Shown here piece by piece: positions 28,844-37,985 of a stretch of 64,000 nt of DNA (its first letter is position 1; the number at the start of each line of letters is the position of its first letter). Source of the DNA: Acidobacteriaceae bacterium (lineage in GTDB: Bacteria > Acidobacteriota > Terriglobia > Terriglobales > Acidobacteriaceae). The translations under genes were made by a program, and so were the position numbers. The notes below the pieces were generated by a model that was not told where the DNA came from, did not search any database, and saw nothing but the letters and a program-made list of their open reading frames with translations. The stretch covers positions 62,001-126,000 of the forward strand of contig DAIDKP010000016.1 of NCBI GenBank assembly GCA_027449965.1. Reading direction: 5' to 3'.

Positions 28844-30331
28844 ATGCAATCCCCCACCCCCAAAAACCTGAAAGCCCTCACCGTCGCCTCAGCCGCTCTC
28901 ATGCTTCTCAGCGGCTGCGGTTCGTCTTCCATGAATTCAAACTCGATCGCGGGAACTTCGCCTGCAGCCGCGCCAATGGTTGTCACGGTCAGCGACGCTC
29001 CGCTCGGCAATATCCTCTCGGCGCGCGTCACCCTTTCCGCCGTCTCGCTGGGCTCCAGCGCCACCGGATCAACGCCCGTATCTGTGCTCTCCAGCCCGGT
29101 AACCGTTGAGCTTTCTGGCCTTGGTGCTGTACAGGAGCCAATTGAAATCTCCAGCCTCGCCAACGGCACCTACAACTCCGTCACGCTCACCGTAAGCGCG
29201 GCCACTGTGGTCTACACCAACTCCAGCGGACAAGTCACCACCGCAACCGCAACCCTGGCCAGCCCTACTGTAACCGTGCCTCTTTCACCCAGCCTCACCG
29301 TCAACTCCAATGCCGAGTTGCAGCTCCAGTTGGCCTTCAATCTGGCACAATCCTTCAGTATCACCGGCAGCACCGTCACTTTCACGCCGGCCATCAACAC
29401 CACCGGCGCGCAGGTTGGTTCGGAAAGTTCGGGTGATCGCCAGGTTGAGGTCACAGGGAACGTTGTCTCCACCACCCCAAGCTCTATCGTGGTTCAGTCG
29501 GGGGATTCCGGAAAGCAGTTCACCTTTACCATCAATAGCTCCACCCAGCTTCCCTCCGGCGTCGCTCTCAGTTCCATCGTCCAGGGAGACATCGTGCAGG
29601 TCCAGGGTCAGACGCAGACCGACGGCTCCATCCTGGCCACGTCCATCACACTGGAGTCTGGACAGGCCTCTGCCGGCCAGGACCAGAGCGGCGCCAAAGG
29701 CATCATCCTCAGCGTCAACAGCAGCGGAGGCACCATCACCAGCTTCACCATGCTCCCGCGTGAAGACTTCGGCTCCGGACTTAGTGGCAGTTCTGGCTCG
29801 CTCACAGTCAATCTCGCTTCCACCACGTCGTTTGCACTTCCAGAAGATGCTCTCAACGCCGGTCTGACCGCCTCCTCTTTTGGCATCGTAGATCTCTTCC
29901 CCGGAGAATCCGTGATCGTCAGCGGCAGCCTGTCCGGATCCACCAGCACTCCTGTCATTGCGGCTACGCAAATCATGCTTGCGGCTGAAAGCATTCCCGC
30001 TACCCTGAACACCGCTGTCACAGGCACAGCGCCCAATCAGAACTTCACCATTGGCATCAGCGTGCCTTCGTTCCTCACAACCTACGGTCAAATGGTCACG
30101 CTGAACGTCTCCACCAGCTCTGCCACCGAGTATGGCAATGGATTGACGCAAAGCACCTTTGCCGCTCTGGCAACAGGTGCCAGTATCGAAGTCCATGGTT
30201 ATCTGCTTCAGACCAGCCCGGGAACCTTCCAGCTTTACGCCACGAAAATCGCTCAGATTGAGGCGCCGGAAACACCGGAGGGCGGCGATGGCAGCGGAGG
30301 CAGCAGCGGAGGCAGCAGCGGAGGTAATTAA
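28844..30331 (+). CDS. DUF4382/DUF5666-type secreted lipoprotein
   Basis: A 495-residue lipoprotein with lipobox ALMLLSGC near residue 24. The first half is a DUF4382-like beta domain ([40 protein letters not shown]). The second half has DUF5666-like OB-type repeats ([60 protein letters not shown]). It ends in a Gly/Ser repeat ([11 protein letters not shown]). The whole chain is very rich in Ser, Thr and Val with almost no Cys, as expected of a surface or periplasmic protein. Function of the families is unknown; carbohydrate or protein binding is possible. AGGAG lies about 11 bases before the ATG. Confidence 0.8.
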   Translation: MQSPTPKNLKALTVASAALMLLSGCGSSSMNSNSIAGTSPAAAPMVVTVSDAPLGNILSARVTLSAVSLGSSATGSTPVSVLSSPVTVELSGLGAVQEPIEISSLANGTYNSVTLTVSAATVVYTNSSGQVTTATATLASPTVTVPLSPSLTVNSNAELQLQLAFNLAQSFSITGSTVTFTPAINTTGAQVGSESSGDRQVEVTGNVVSTTPSSIVVQSGDSGKQFTFTINSSTQLPSGVALSSIVQGDIVQVQGQTQTDGSILATSITLESGQASAGQDQSGAKGIILSVNSSGGTITSFTMLPREDFGSGLSGSSGSLTVNLASTTSFALPEDALNAGLTASSFGIVDLFPGESVIVSGSLSGSTSTPVIAATQIMLAAESIPATLNTAVTGTAPNQNFTIGISVPSFLTTYGQMVTLNVSTSSATEYGNGLTQSTFAALATGASIEVHGYLLQTSPGTFQLYATKIAQIEAPETPEGGDGSGGSSGGSSGGN

Positions 30332-30360
30332 TCGAGCTGCTCCCTTCATCCCATACCCTT

Positions 30361-30393
30361 TCGACCCGGAGCGCAAACCGCACTCCGGGTCGA
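30361..30393 (+). terminator. Hairpin after the DUF4382 lipoprotein gene
   Basis: A perfect 11-bp stem, TCGACCCGGAG (30361-30371) with its complement at 30383-30393, and an 11-base loop. It starts 30 bases after the stop. No T tract follows, so termination may be weak. Confidence 0.5.
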
Positions 30394-30482
30394 TTCATCT
30401 CCGCGCCTCTCACTCTCCGCCCAATTCCGCCGATAACAAAATTGAGTCACTTCCTGTCATAATTAGTACAGGGAAAGGATCT

Positions 30483-31664
30483 ATGCCCACGACACAAAAC
30501 AAGGACTACTACGGCATCCTTGGCATCAAGAAAGGCGCGTCGTCGGAAGAGATTCGCAAAGCCTTCCGCAAACTGGCGCGAAAGTATCATCCGGATGTCA
30601 ACCCAAACGACAAGCGCGCAGAAGAGAAATTCAAGGAGATATCCGAAGCCAACGATATTCTCAGCGACGACAAAAAGCGAAAAATCTACGATCAGCTTGG
30701 CTTCTACAGCGATCAAATCGATCCGGCTGCGGCTCAGGCCTACGCCCAGCAGGGTGCTGGACGTGGAACTCCGGTAGATTTCGGAGGCTTCGATTTTTCC
30801 GGCTTCCAACCCGGCAACGCCCAGAATCAGGGTGCCAACTCCTCCTGGGGAAGCTTTCGAGACATCTTCAGCGGCATCTTCGGCGGCAACGGACCGGAAC
30901 ATTCGCAAAGCGGTCCTTCCGCGGGTTCAGACCTGGAATATCAGGCACCCGTTGACTTCTGGACTACCATTCGCGGCGGCAACGCTCGCGTCACTGTCCA
31001 GCGACAGGAAACCTGCCCCACCTGCCGCGGACGCGCTTCTTCCGGAGCGCCCACGCAGTGCCCGGAGTGCAACGGCAGCGGCCAGGTCACGCAGATGGGT
31101 GGACGCATGAAGTTCAACATCGCCTGCCCCCGCTGTGGTGGCTCAGGACGCATCTCCAGCCTCTGCGGTACCTGCCACGGAGAGGGTGTCTTGCCACGCT
31201 CAGAGGTCGTCGAATTTCGCATCAAACCAGGCACACGCGACGGACAGCGCATTCGTTTGCAGGGCAAGGGCAACGCTGGCCTCAATGGCGGCTCAACCGG
31301 CGATCTTTACGTCATCATCCGCACCGGCACTCATCCACTCTTCCGCCGTGTCGGCGATGATATCCACCTGAACGTGCCGATCACCGTGGCCGAGGCCATG
31401 CTGGGAGCCAAGGTGGATGTACCCACCATCGACGGCCGAGCGCAACTCCGCATTCCCCCAGGCACGCAAAGCGGCCAGAAGCTGCGTATGCGCGAGCGTG
31501 GCGTAGAGAACTCGCAGGCTGCCGGACAGCGCGGCGACCAGATCGTCACTGTCGAAATCGTCATTCCCCAACTCAGCGACGAGCGAAGCCGCGAAATCAT
31601 ACGTGAATTCGCCAAGCTCAACAACCAGGATCCTCGCATCACGCTCTTCGACAAAGTCGGATAA
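30483..31664 (+). CDS. dnaJ: Chaperone protein DnaJ
   Basis: A 393-residue type I J-protein. The J domain covers residues 8-70 ([23 protein letters not shown] in KYHPDVNP). A Gly/Phe-rich linker follows ([14 protein letters not shown]), then four zinc-binding repeats CPTCRG, CPECNG, CPRCGG, CGTCHG, and the substrate-binding beta domains. It delivers clients to DnaK, which is not in this window. I use ATG 30483 with GGAAAGG upstream; the frame extends back to 30159 only as a shadow of the lipoprotein gene. TTGAGT about 40 bases upstream resembles one half of an HspR (HAIR) site. hspR follows after 113 bases. Confidence 0.94.
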   Translation: MPTTQNKDYYGILGIKKGASSEEIRKAFRKLARKYHPDVNPNDKRAEEKFKEISEANDILSDDKKRKIYDQLGFYSDQIDPAAAQAYAQQGAGRGTPVDFGGFDFSGFQPGNAQNQGANSSWGSFRDIFSGIFGGNGPEHSQSGPSAGSDLEYQAPVDFWTTIRGGNARVTVQRQETCPTCRGRASSGAPTQCPECNGSGQVTQMGGRMKFNIACPRCGGSGRISSLCGTCHGEGVLPRSEVVEFRIKPGTRDGQRIRLQGKGNAGLNGGSTGDLYVIIRTGTHPLFRRVGDDIHLNVPITVAEAMLGAKVDVPTIDGRAQLRIPPGTQSGQKLRMRERGVENSQAAGQRGDQIVTVEIVIPQLSDERSREIIREFAKLNNQDPRITLFDKVG

Positions 31665-31777
31665 GATCATTTTTTGATTGCGCAGCATGAAATGAAAGCG
31701 CGACAATCATTACGCACACTCTCCAGCGATCAAGCCTGACTTCACGCAGGAGCGAACGGCGGGGATCGGAACGACAG

Positions 31778-32215
31778 ATGGCTGCGAAGCGAAAGTCCAA
31801 AGGCGCATACATGATCTCGGCGGTCGCCGAGATGTACGGCATTCATCCGCAAACGCTTCGCCTCTACGAGCGCGAAGGTCTGTTGAAGCCCAGCCGTACC
31901 GATGGCAACACACGCCTCTACACGGAAGAAGACATTGAACGGCTGGAGTTCATCCTCAACCTCGCTCGTGACCTCGGTGTCAACATCGCCGGCATCGCCA
32001 TCATCCTCCAGATGCGCGAACGCATGGAAGAGATGAACCGACAGATGCAAAGCTTCGTCGAATACGTGCGGACAGAGATGCTTTCGCACATCCAGCAGGC
32101 CGCTGGCCAGCATTCCTCCGCAGCGATGGTCCCTGCGCGCCGCCCTGTGATCGTGCCGCGCGCTGAGGCTGTCGTGGCCACGGAAAAGCCGCGCCGAAAC
32201 TCTCGGAAAGCGTAA
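31778..32215 (+). CDS. hspR: Heat-shock repressor HspR (MerR family)
   Basis: A 145-residue MerR-family regulator. The winged helix reads YMISAVAEMYGIHPQTLRLY followed by EREGLLKPSRTDGNTRLYTE, the HspR type as found in actinobacteria and other phyla, then a helical region (LEFILNLARDLGVNIAGIAI) and a short coiled coil (QMRERMEEMNRQMQSFVEYV). HspR represses dnaK/clpB-type heat shock genes by binding inverted HAIR repeats, often with DnaK as co-repressor. Its place right after dnaJ fits this. It lies 13 bases before a glycosyltransferase gene that may be co-transcribed. Confidence 0.87.
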   Translation: MAAKRKSKGAYMISAVAEMYGIHPQTLRLYEREGLLKPSRTDGNTRLYTEEDIERLEFILNLARDLGVNIAGIAIILQMRERMEEMNRQMQSFVEYVRTEMLSHIQQAAGQHSSAAMVPARRPVIVPRAEAVVATEKPRRNSRKA

Positions 32216-32228
32216 GCGGGATCTTGTT

Positions 32229-33392
32229 TTGATCACAATCTCCATCCTCTTCACGCTTGGTTGTTTTGGACTGGTCACCTCCACGGTCTTTGCCGGCCTT
32301 GTCCTCGCTGCCGCGCGCCATCACCTTCGCTCTCGTCAGCCACTGCCCACTGAGTTCACCCCACCGCTCAGCCTGCTCAAGCCGTTGCACGGAGCAGAAC
32401 CGGGACTCGAGGCCAACCTCACCACCTTCTTTCAGCAGGATTACCCCAACTATGAAATCCTCTTCTGCGCGCGTTCCGAAGACGATGAGGGGTTGGCCAT
32501 CGCTCGGCGTGTCGCCGCACGTTTTCCCCATATTTCGGCTCGCTTTTTCTCTGCCGGAGAACCGCGCTACATCAATGCCAAAGCGCAGTCGATGGAGGTC
32601 ATGGCCAACGCTGCGCATGATTCCATTCTTGTCGTCAGCGACAGCGATGTACGCGTCACTCCCGATTACGCTCGCGCTGTTGCAGCGCCTTTTGCTGACC
32701 CCTCCGTTGGCGCAATGACCTGCCTTTATCGCGGCGTCGCCGCTGAAGGTGGCCTCTGGGCAAGCCTTGAAGCCGTCGGCATGTCGGTCGAGATGACCGC
32801 CGGAGTTCTCGTCGCAAACAAAATGGAGGGAATGCGCTTCGTCCTGGGTCCAACCATGGCTTTCCGCGCAGAAGCTCTTCGCCAGATCGGAGGCTTCGCC
32901 GTCACCGCCGATTACTGCGCCGACGACTTCGTCCTCGGCAGCGAAACCTTCGCCCATGGATGGAAGGTTGTGCTCAGCCACCACTCTATCGACCACATCG
33001 TCCTGCACTCCAGCTTCGTTGCCTCGCTTCAGCATCAGGTGCGGTGGATGAAATCCACACGCTTCTCGCGACCCAAAGGACACTTCGGCACCGCTCTCAC
33101 CTTCAGCATACCTTTTGCTCTGTTGGCCGCCGCCAGCGCGCTCGCGCTTCATCTGCCACTCACCGCAGCCGCGCTCCTCCTCTGGGGAGTCTTCACGCGC
33201 ATCGCCATCGCTCTGGCAGCCGGACGCAAAGTCGTCGGCGAAAACAATCTCGTCTCACTTTGCATCCTCTATCCGCTTCGAGATCTCATGGGATTCGGCT
33301 TTTGGGCTGCCAGCTATCTTTCACGCAACGTTCTCTGGCGCGGTCGCGTCTTTCGCCTGATGCCAGGGGGGCGAATGCAGCCTCTGCACTGA
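32229..33392 (+). CDS. Ceramide-glucosyltransferase-like / HpnI-type glycosyltransferase (GT21)
   Basis: A 387-residue membrane glycosyltransferase. It has an N-terminal transmembrane segment, the LLKPLHGAEPGLEANL start of the catalytic domain, DSDVRV as the metal/nucleotide site, the CADDFVLG acceptor site and the QHQVRWMKSTR motif equivalent to (Q/R)xxRW. Two to three hydrophobic segments follow. This layout matches GT21 ceramide glucosyltransferases and the hopanoid enzyme HpnI (N-acetylglucosamine transfer to bacteriohopanetetrol). Which lipid it modifies cannot be told; no other hopanoid gene is nearby. Start is TTG 32229 with GCGGGAT upstream, 13 bases after hspR. Confidence 0.78.
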   Translation: MITISILFTLGCFGLVTSTVFAGLVLAAARHHLRSRQPLPTEFTPPLSLLKPLHGAEPGLEANLTTFFQQDYPNYEILFCARSEDDEGLAIARRVAARFPHISARFFSAGEPRYINAKAQSMEVMANAAHDSILVVSDSDVRVTPDYARAVAAPFADPSVGAMTCLYRGVAAEGGLWASLEAVGMSVEMTAGVLVANKMEGMRFVLGPTMAFRAEALRQIGGFAVTADYCADDFVLGSETFAHGWKVVLSHHSIDHIVLHSSFVASLQHQVRWMKSTRFSRPKGHFGTALTFSIPFALLAAASALALHLPLTAAALLLWGVFTRIAIALAAGRKVVGENNLVSLCILYPLRDLMGFGFWAASYLSRNVLWRGRVFRLMPGGRMQPLH

Positions 33393-33423
33393 ACTCATCT
33401 CCCACGCCTGGCTTCCTCAACGT

Positions 33424-34365
33424 CTAGCTTCCATGATGAGCATGTAACCTGGCCGTCCATTCTCCCAGCAGCGTAGTCTTCGCCGCTCCAGGTTTCGGAG
33501 CTGGCGTCCATGCCGCTGGCTTGCTCAGGATTGCCGGCTTCGCAGTCGCTGCCGGAGCAGGAGCCGGCGCAACACTTGCGGCTTGCCGTTGTGCCGTCGT
33601 CGGCGCCGCCTCTGTTCCTGCTGTATGGATATTCGGCACACCATCTTCGCTGGCCCATTGCACAATCAAAGAGATGCGCCGGTTGGACGGATCATAGGGA
33701 TTGTTCTTTATCCGCAACATCTGGTCGGCATACCCACGCACCTGCGAAACCTGATCCTGCCTCACTCCATCCTGCTGCAGCAGGCGACGAGCAGAGTTGG
33801 CTCGATCCGCGGAAAGCTCCCAGTTCGTATAGCTGCTGTCCTTCGAATACGCTTGTGCATCCGTGTGCCCTTCAATTAAAAGATGATTCGGCAAGCTCTT
33901 CAACTGCCCTGCCAGCATCGCCAGCAACGCTCGTCCATCCTGGCTCAACACGGCGCTTCCGCTTTGGAAAAACGTGCCATTCTTCGATTCGATCAGCTCA
34001 ATCCGCAACCCTTCCGGCGTGATCGTGATCTCGATTTGTTTTGCCAGCTTCTCCAGGTCTTTTTGCTTGTGGATTGCTTTCTCGATCTGCGCCTTCAGGT
34101 TCTCCACATTCTTCCGATCAATGGGTATATTCTCGTCATCGCCCATCATGTCGGTACCGGTTTCCTTCAGCGAACTTTTCGGATCCTGAAAGTATCCAGC
34201 CACCGCTTTTTTCACCTGCGGCGTGGAATTCAAAAGCCAAAGCACAATGAAGAGTGCCATCATCGCCGTCACAAAGTCGGCATACGCCACCTTCCATGCG
34301 CCACCATGATGGCCACCATGACCACCCTTTTTCTTGATCACAATGATGGGGCGTTTCTCTGGCAT
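33424..34365 (-). CDS. motB: Flagellar motor stator protein MotB
   Basis: A 313-residue stator subunit. After a Lys/Gly/His-rich start comes the single transmembrane helix with the proton-binding Asp 30 (WKVAYADFVTAMMALFIVLW), a plug region, and an OmpA-like peptidoglycan-binding domain (LIEGHTDAQAYSKDSSYTNW, ELSADRANSARRLLQQDGV). The tail is a long Ala/Pro stretch. It pairs with motA 34 bases upstream. The GGHGGHHGG segment before the helix is unusual. No flagellar filament or hook genes are in this window. Confidence 0.94.
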   Translation of the reverse strand: MPEKRPIIVIKKKGGHGGHHGGAWKVAYADFVTAMMALFIVLWLLNSTPQVKKAVAGYFQDPKSSLKETGTDMMGDDENIPIDRKNVENLKAQIEKAIHKQKDLEKLAKQIEITITPEGLRIELIESKNGTFFQSGSAVLSQDGRALLAMLAGQLKSLPNHLLIEGHTDAQAYSKDSSYTNWELSADRANSARRLLQQDGVRQDQVSQVRGYADQMLRIKNNPYDPSNRRISLIVQWASEDGVPNIHTAGTEAAPTTAQRQAASVAPAPAPAATAKPAILSKPAAWTPAPKPGAAKTTLLGEWTARLHAHHGS

Positions 34366-34399
34366 GACTCTCAGCTCCTCGGCACTTCATTCGCTTCCA

Positions 34400-35278
34400 T
34401 CAGGCTGCCGCAGCCATTGTCTCGGCACCGCCACCCTTGCAGGCTTTCTCCATCTCGTCAAAGCTTGGTCGAACATGCGCGGGAATCGCTCGCCGCGCCA
34501 TCTCCAGCGCTATCATCGGAGCATTTCCCTTCAGAAAAGCCAGCAGCAGTACACGCAGCATGTGCAGATACTCCTTCTGCGAATCCGCCGTCTTTGTCAT
34601 GTTCGCGGCCAGTGGACCCACCACGCCATAGCACATCAGAATCCCCAGAAATGTGCCCACCAATGCCGCTGCAACTTTATGTCCCACCTCCGCCGGTGGT
34701 CCGCCAATTGCACCCATCGTGATCACCACGCCTAGCACCGCGGCCACGATTCCCAGACCAGGCAGCGCATCGGCAACGGTTGACAAAGCCGAGATCGGCG
34801 CAGCGCTCTCGTGATGATGCACCTCCATATCCAGCTCCATCATCTGGTCCATGTCAAACGGCTCCACGCCCCCGGTAATCGCCATCCGCAACGTATCGCA
34901 GACAAAATCTCTCACATGGTGATCCTTGATGAAATCCGGATATTTTTTGAAAATCTCGCTCTCTTTCGGCTTCTCAACATCCATTTCCACCGAGAGCAAG
35001 CCCTCCTTCCGAACCTTGTTCAGAAACTCGAACATCATCTTCAACGTGTCCAGATAGCGCTTCTTTCCAAACGGAGAACCCTTCAGAACTCCCAGCACCT
35101 GGCCAATAATCGCCTTGATGATATGCAGAGGATTGGCAATCAGCAGCGTACCCAGCGCCGCACCGCCAATAATAATCAGCTCCGCCGGCTGCACCAGCAC
35201 CAGCAGATTCCCGTGCTCCATCAGGTATCCGGAAAGGATGGCTCCCAGCACGACGACAATCCCAATAATGGCAAACAT
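34400..35278 (-). CDS. motA: Flagellar motor stator protein MotA
   Basis: A 292-residue MotA with four hydrophobic segments: IIGIVVVLGAILSGYLME and ELIIIGGAALGTLLIANPLH at the N-terminus, ALPGLGIVAAVLGVVITMGA and VGHKVAAALVGTFLGILMCY near the C-terminus. The cytoplasmic loop between contains the long charged helices. The C-terminus ends ARRAIPAHVRPSFDEMEKAC before a Gly/Ala tail. GGGAGGGAAGG directly precedes the ATG, a strong ribosome site. It lies 24 bases downstream of a PAS/GGDEF-like gene, so motility may be linked to cyclic-di-GMP-type control. Confidence 0.95.
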   Translation of the reverse strand: MFAIIGIVVVLGAILSGYLMEHGNLLVLVQPAELIIIGGAALGTLLIANPLHIIKAIIGQVLGVLKGSPFGKKRYLDTLKMMFEFLNKVRKEGLLSVEMDVEKPKESEIFKKYPDFIKDHHVRDFVCDTLRMAITGGVEPFDMDQMMELDMEVHHHESAAPISALSTVADALPGLGIVAAVLGVVITMGAIGGPPAEVGHKVAAALVGTFLGILMCYGVVGPLAANMTKTADSQKEYLHMLRVLLLAFLKGNAPMIALEMARRAIPAHVRPSFDEMEKACKGGGAETMAAAA

Positions 35279-35302
35279 AACCTTCCCTCCCTTTTCCGAG
35301 CA

Positions 35303-36322
35303 TCAGTCTTGCGATGTGACTTTTGTTCCCTCATGGGCGCGGCTCACTTGATTGCCGCCAGCAAAGACGCTCGCCTGCATCGCATGTTGAGCCTGGTCCA
35401 GCAACTCGGCCAGCGTGCATCCCGGATGCCACTGCGCCGCGCCCACACTCAGCGTCAGTCCAATGCGATCGCCCCACCAGCGAAACTCCGTCGTCCGAGC
35501 CTCACCAGCCAGTCGACGACCATGCTCCATCAGCAGGTCCATACTGCGCTCGTGCGAAACCACCAGAAACTCACTCTCACCCCAGCGACCTAAAATCTCC
35601 GACGGCCGCAGTCCGTGGCTCAGTGTGCGCTCCACCGCCGGCATCATCTCTTCGCACGCGTCTCGCCCATGTGTCTTGCGCAATCCCTCACCCTGATCCA
35701 CCATCATCCACAGCACTCCAAACGGAATCTCCGTCGTCTGCGCCGTGCGGTAGCTCTCTTCCAGCCACTCCTGCATCTCGTCCTGCACGCGGCTCAGCCG
35801 CTTTCCTTCACTGTTCTCACCGTGAGGCAAACGATCAAAATCTTCCGCAGGATAAAAATTCGCACACGTGCCAATGCGTCCTCCCAGCTCATCGCGCAGC
35901 ACTGATTGGCGAATCATCACCAATACCGCGTGTCCCAGCGCATGATGCAGCTCCGCTCGCACAGCATGGCCCTGCGCGCCTGATTCAAACTCCATCCCAT
36001 CCGCGGCATGACTCTTCAGCCGCTCAACATCCGTGTAAAAATGCCCGCGTCCCCCGGAAGCAACAGCATCCGCTGTTGCTCCGGATCGATAGGCAGATTG
36101 CACCCATGCCTCAGGCAACGGCTTTCCCAGCCTGTCCGCCCGTCGATACCCCGTCACATCTTCCGCTGCTTGATTCCACACCACCACGCGACCGGTCTTG
36201 TCCGTCACCACCAGCGCGTCGCTCATCGCATCCAGCGTCGCTTCCATCAACGCCTGCATCGTCGCTTGCTGACCGTCTTCATGGCTCACAGGATCGTCCA
36301 CCTTCAAGGTCACGTTTCCCAC
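35303..36322 (-). CDS. PAS domain protein with degenerate GGDEF domain
   Basis: A 339-residue protein: a PAS domain at about residues 22-75 (LDAMSDALVVTDKTGRVVVW, NQAAEDVTGYRRADRLGKPL), a middle region, and a GGDEF-like fold from about residue 195. The signature is GESEF at residues 248-252 (GRWGESEFLVV) instead of GGDEF, and the upstream nucleotide-binding D-x-F-K-x-I-N-D block is also lost (MMVDQGEGLRKTHGRD). Diguanylate cyclase activity is therefore doubtful; it could bind nucleotide or act as a receptor. Start GTG 36322. Encoded directly upstream of motA-motB on the same strand. Confidence 0.78.
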   Translation of the reverse strand: MGNVTLKVDDPVSHEDGQQATMQALMEATLDAMSDALVVTDKTGRVVVWNQAAEDVTGYRRADRLGKPLPEAWVQSAYRSGATADAVASGGRGHFYTDVERLKSHAADGMEFESGAQGHAVRAELHHALGHAVLVMIRQSVLRDELGGRIGTCANFYPAEDFDRLPHGENSEGKRLSRVQDEMQEWLEESYRTAQTTEIPFGVLWMMVDQGEGLRKTHGRDACEEMMPAVERTLSHGLRPSEILGRWGESEFLVVSHERSMDLLMEHGRRLAGEARTTEFRWWGDRIGLTLSVGAAQWHPGCTLAELLDQAQHAMQASVFAGGNQVSRAHEGTKVTSQD

Positions 36323-36401
36323 GCGCCTTCAACGTCCCTATCGGCGAAGCTCACCCGAACTTCACTCGTTTGTCTGCCTGAAAAACGGTCTGCCGAATCA
36401 A

Positions 36402-37967
36402 TCAGGCGCTGGCGCGCGGCAGACGTACAAGGAACTCCGTATGTCCGGGATGAGACTCAAACTCGATCGTGCCGCGAAAGTTCTGCGTCACAATACGATG
36501 TGCAATCTCTAATCCCAGCCCCGTCCCTTTGCCCACCGGTTTGGTGGTAAAAAACGGCTCAAAGATATGTTCGCGTATCTCGTCCGGAATCCCGGTTCCA
36601 TGATCCGCAATACCGACACAAAACGCGTCCGGCTCATTCCATGTGCGCACTTCAATCACTCCGCCATCCGACGAAGCATCAATCGCATTATCCAGCAGAT
36701 TCGTCCACACCTGGCTCAGCGCAACGCCTCCCGTTTCGATCCCCGAATCCGTCGCGTCAAAGCGCTTCACCACGTCAATTCGGCGCTGCCGAAGCTTATG
36801 CCCCAGAATCGTCAACGTGCTTTGAATATTCTCATGCACATCCATGCGCCGCAGCGAACAGCGATCATCATAGGCAAACTTCTTCACGGCCATCACCAGC
36901 TCAGACATCCGGGCCACGCTTTGCTCCACCACATCCACCAGAGCAATGCTCGACACCAGCGATTCCAGCCAGTTCAATGCATCCGAAAGCCGTCCCTCGT
37001 GAAACGCCTGACGCGTACATTCCAGCTCCTCCGTGGTCATGCCCATAGAAACCAGTTGCGGAGCAATTCTCGATGCGTTCTGCACACCAGCACGCTCCAG
37101 CCAATCCGTCATCGCATCTTCGGCATCCATCTGCTCCATCGAACTCATCGTCGCGCAGCGGGCATGAACAATCGCTTCCTGCTGCAGATCTCTCATGCAG
37201 CTCAGCTGCCCTTCAGTCACCGGCTGATCGCAAAATCGCAGGCTCAGTTCCTGCAACCTCAGAATATTCTCACGCAGTTGCGAAGAAGCGCGTCGAGCCG
37301 CAGACCCGGGATTATGCAACTCATGCATCAGTCCGGCAGCAAGGGTTCCAAGCGAAATCAACTTTTCACGGTGCAGCGCTTCTGCCTGATACGCATACTG
37401 ACGCTTGGCGCAGTCCGCCAGAACCTCGCGGCGCACCGCCGCGCAACATGCCATCATCTGCCAGAACTGTTCCTCTTGAAACAGGAGTATTTTGCTGGCA
37501 GCAATCGCATACACACGGATGGACTTGTGCTTGCCCATCAGCAGAGGCACTTCACCGAAGCAATCTCCGGCTCGCGCAATCCTGATCCGGGCAACGGAGC
37601 CGTCCGACTCCTCCCGATCCGCAGCAACTTCACCCTCCAGCAGGATGCAGTATCCGCGAATCGCCTGGTTGGGCGTATAAATTGTTCCGTCCGCAGGAAC
37701 CTCGAGCACGTCACACTCGCCCAGGGAGGCCAGTTCGGCATCCGTCAGCGAAGCAAAGACACGGACATGGCCCATCTCCTGCCTGAAATCGCTGAGCAGT
37801 GTCCTTCCCGTGAAGAAAGGCGGACGGACGTAGGATGTCGACTGCTGGTCCATGCAATTTGTCAAGGCGGGCACTCGTTGATCGTCCGCGCTATCCAATG
37901 GATGAATCCCGGACGGCAAGGATTCGATTTTCCGCCGTTTTTGAATCGATTTCCCGCTTGCCTCCAT
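36402..37967 (-). CDS. Cyclic-nucleotide-binding-domain histidine kinase
   Basis: A 521-residue sensor kinase. An N-terminal cNMP-binding domain (about residues 65-185: [32 protein letters not shown]) replaces transmembrane segments, so the kinase is cytoplasmic. The phosphoacceptor helix is [16 protein letters not shown] with His 215, followed by a long helical insert and the HATPase domain ([16 protein letters not shown] as N-box, [29 protein letters not shown]). GEVP in the cyclic-nucleotide domain lacks the full GELA...R phosphate cassette, so the ligand is uncertain. It begins 18 bases after the receiver/reductase gene, and the two form one unit. Confidence 0.85.
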   Translation of the reverse strand: MEASGKSIQKRRKIESLPSGIHPLDSADDQRVPALTNCMDQQSTSYVRPPFFTGRTLLSDFRQEMGHVRVFASLTDAELASLGECDVLEVPADGTIYTPNQAIRGYCILLEGEVAADREESDGSVARIRIARAGDCFGEVPLLMGKHKSIRVYAIAASKILLFQEEQFWQMMACCAAVRREVLADCAKRQYAYQAEALHREKLISLGTLAAGLMHELHNPGSAARRASSQLRENILRLQELSLRFCDQPVTEGQLSCMRDLQQEAIVHARCATMSSMEQMDAEDAMTDWLERAGVQNASRIAPQLVSMGMTTEELECTRQAFHEGRLSDALNWLESLVSSIALVDVVEQSVARMSELVMAVKKFAYDDRCSLRRMDVHENIQSTLTILGHKLRQRRIDVVKRFDATDSGIETGGVALSQVWTNLLDNAIDASSDGGVIEVRTWNEPDAFCVGIADHGTGIPDEIREHIFEPFFTTKPVGKGTGLGLEIAHRIVTQNFRGTIEFESHPGHTEFLVRLPRASA

Positions 37968-37985
37968 AAACGGAAACGCCCTGCC

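Noticed and set aside
30159-30482. Longer N-terminus for dnaJ
   Set aside because: These codons overlap the end of the lipoprotein gene and a hairpin; DnaJ proteins start just before the J domain, at 30483.
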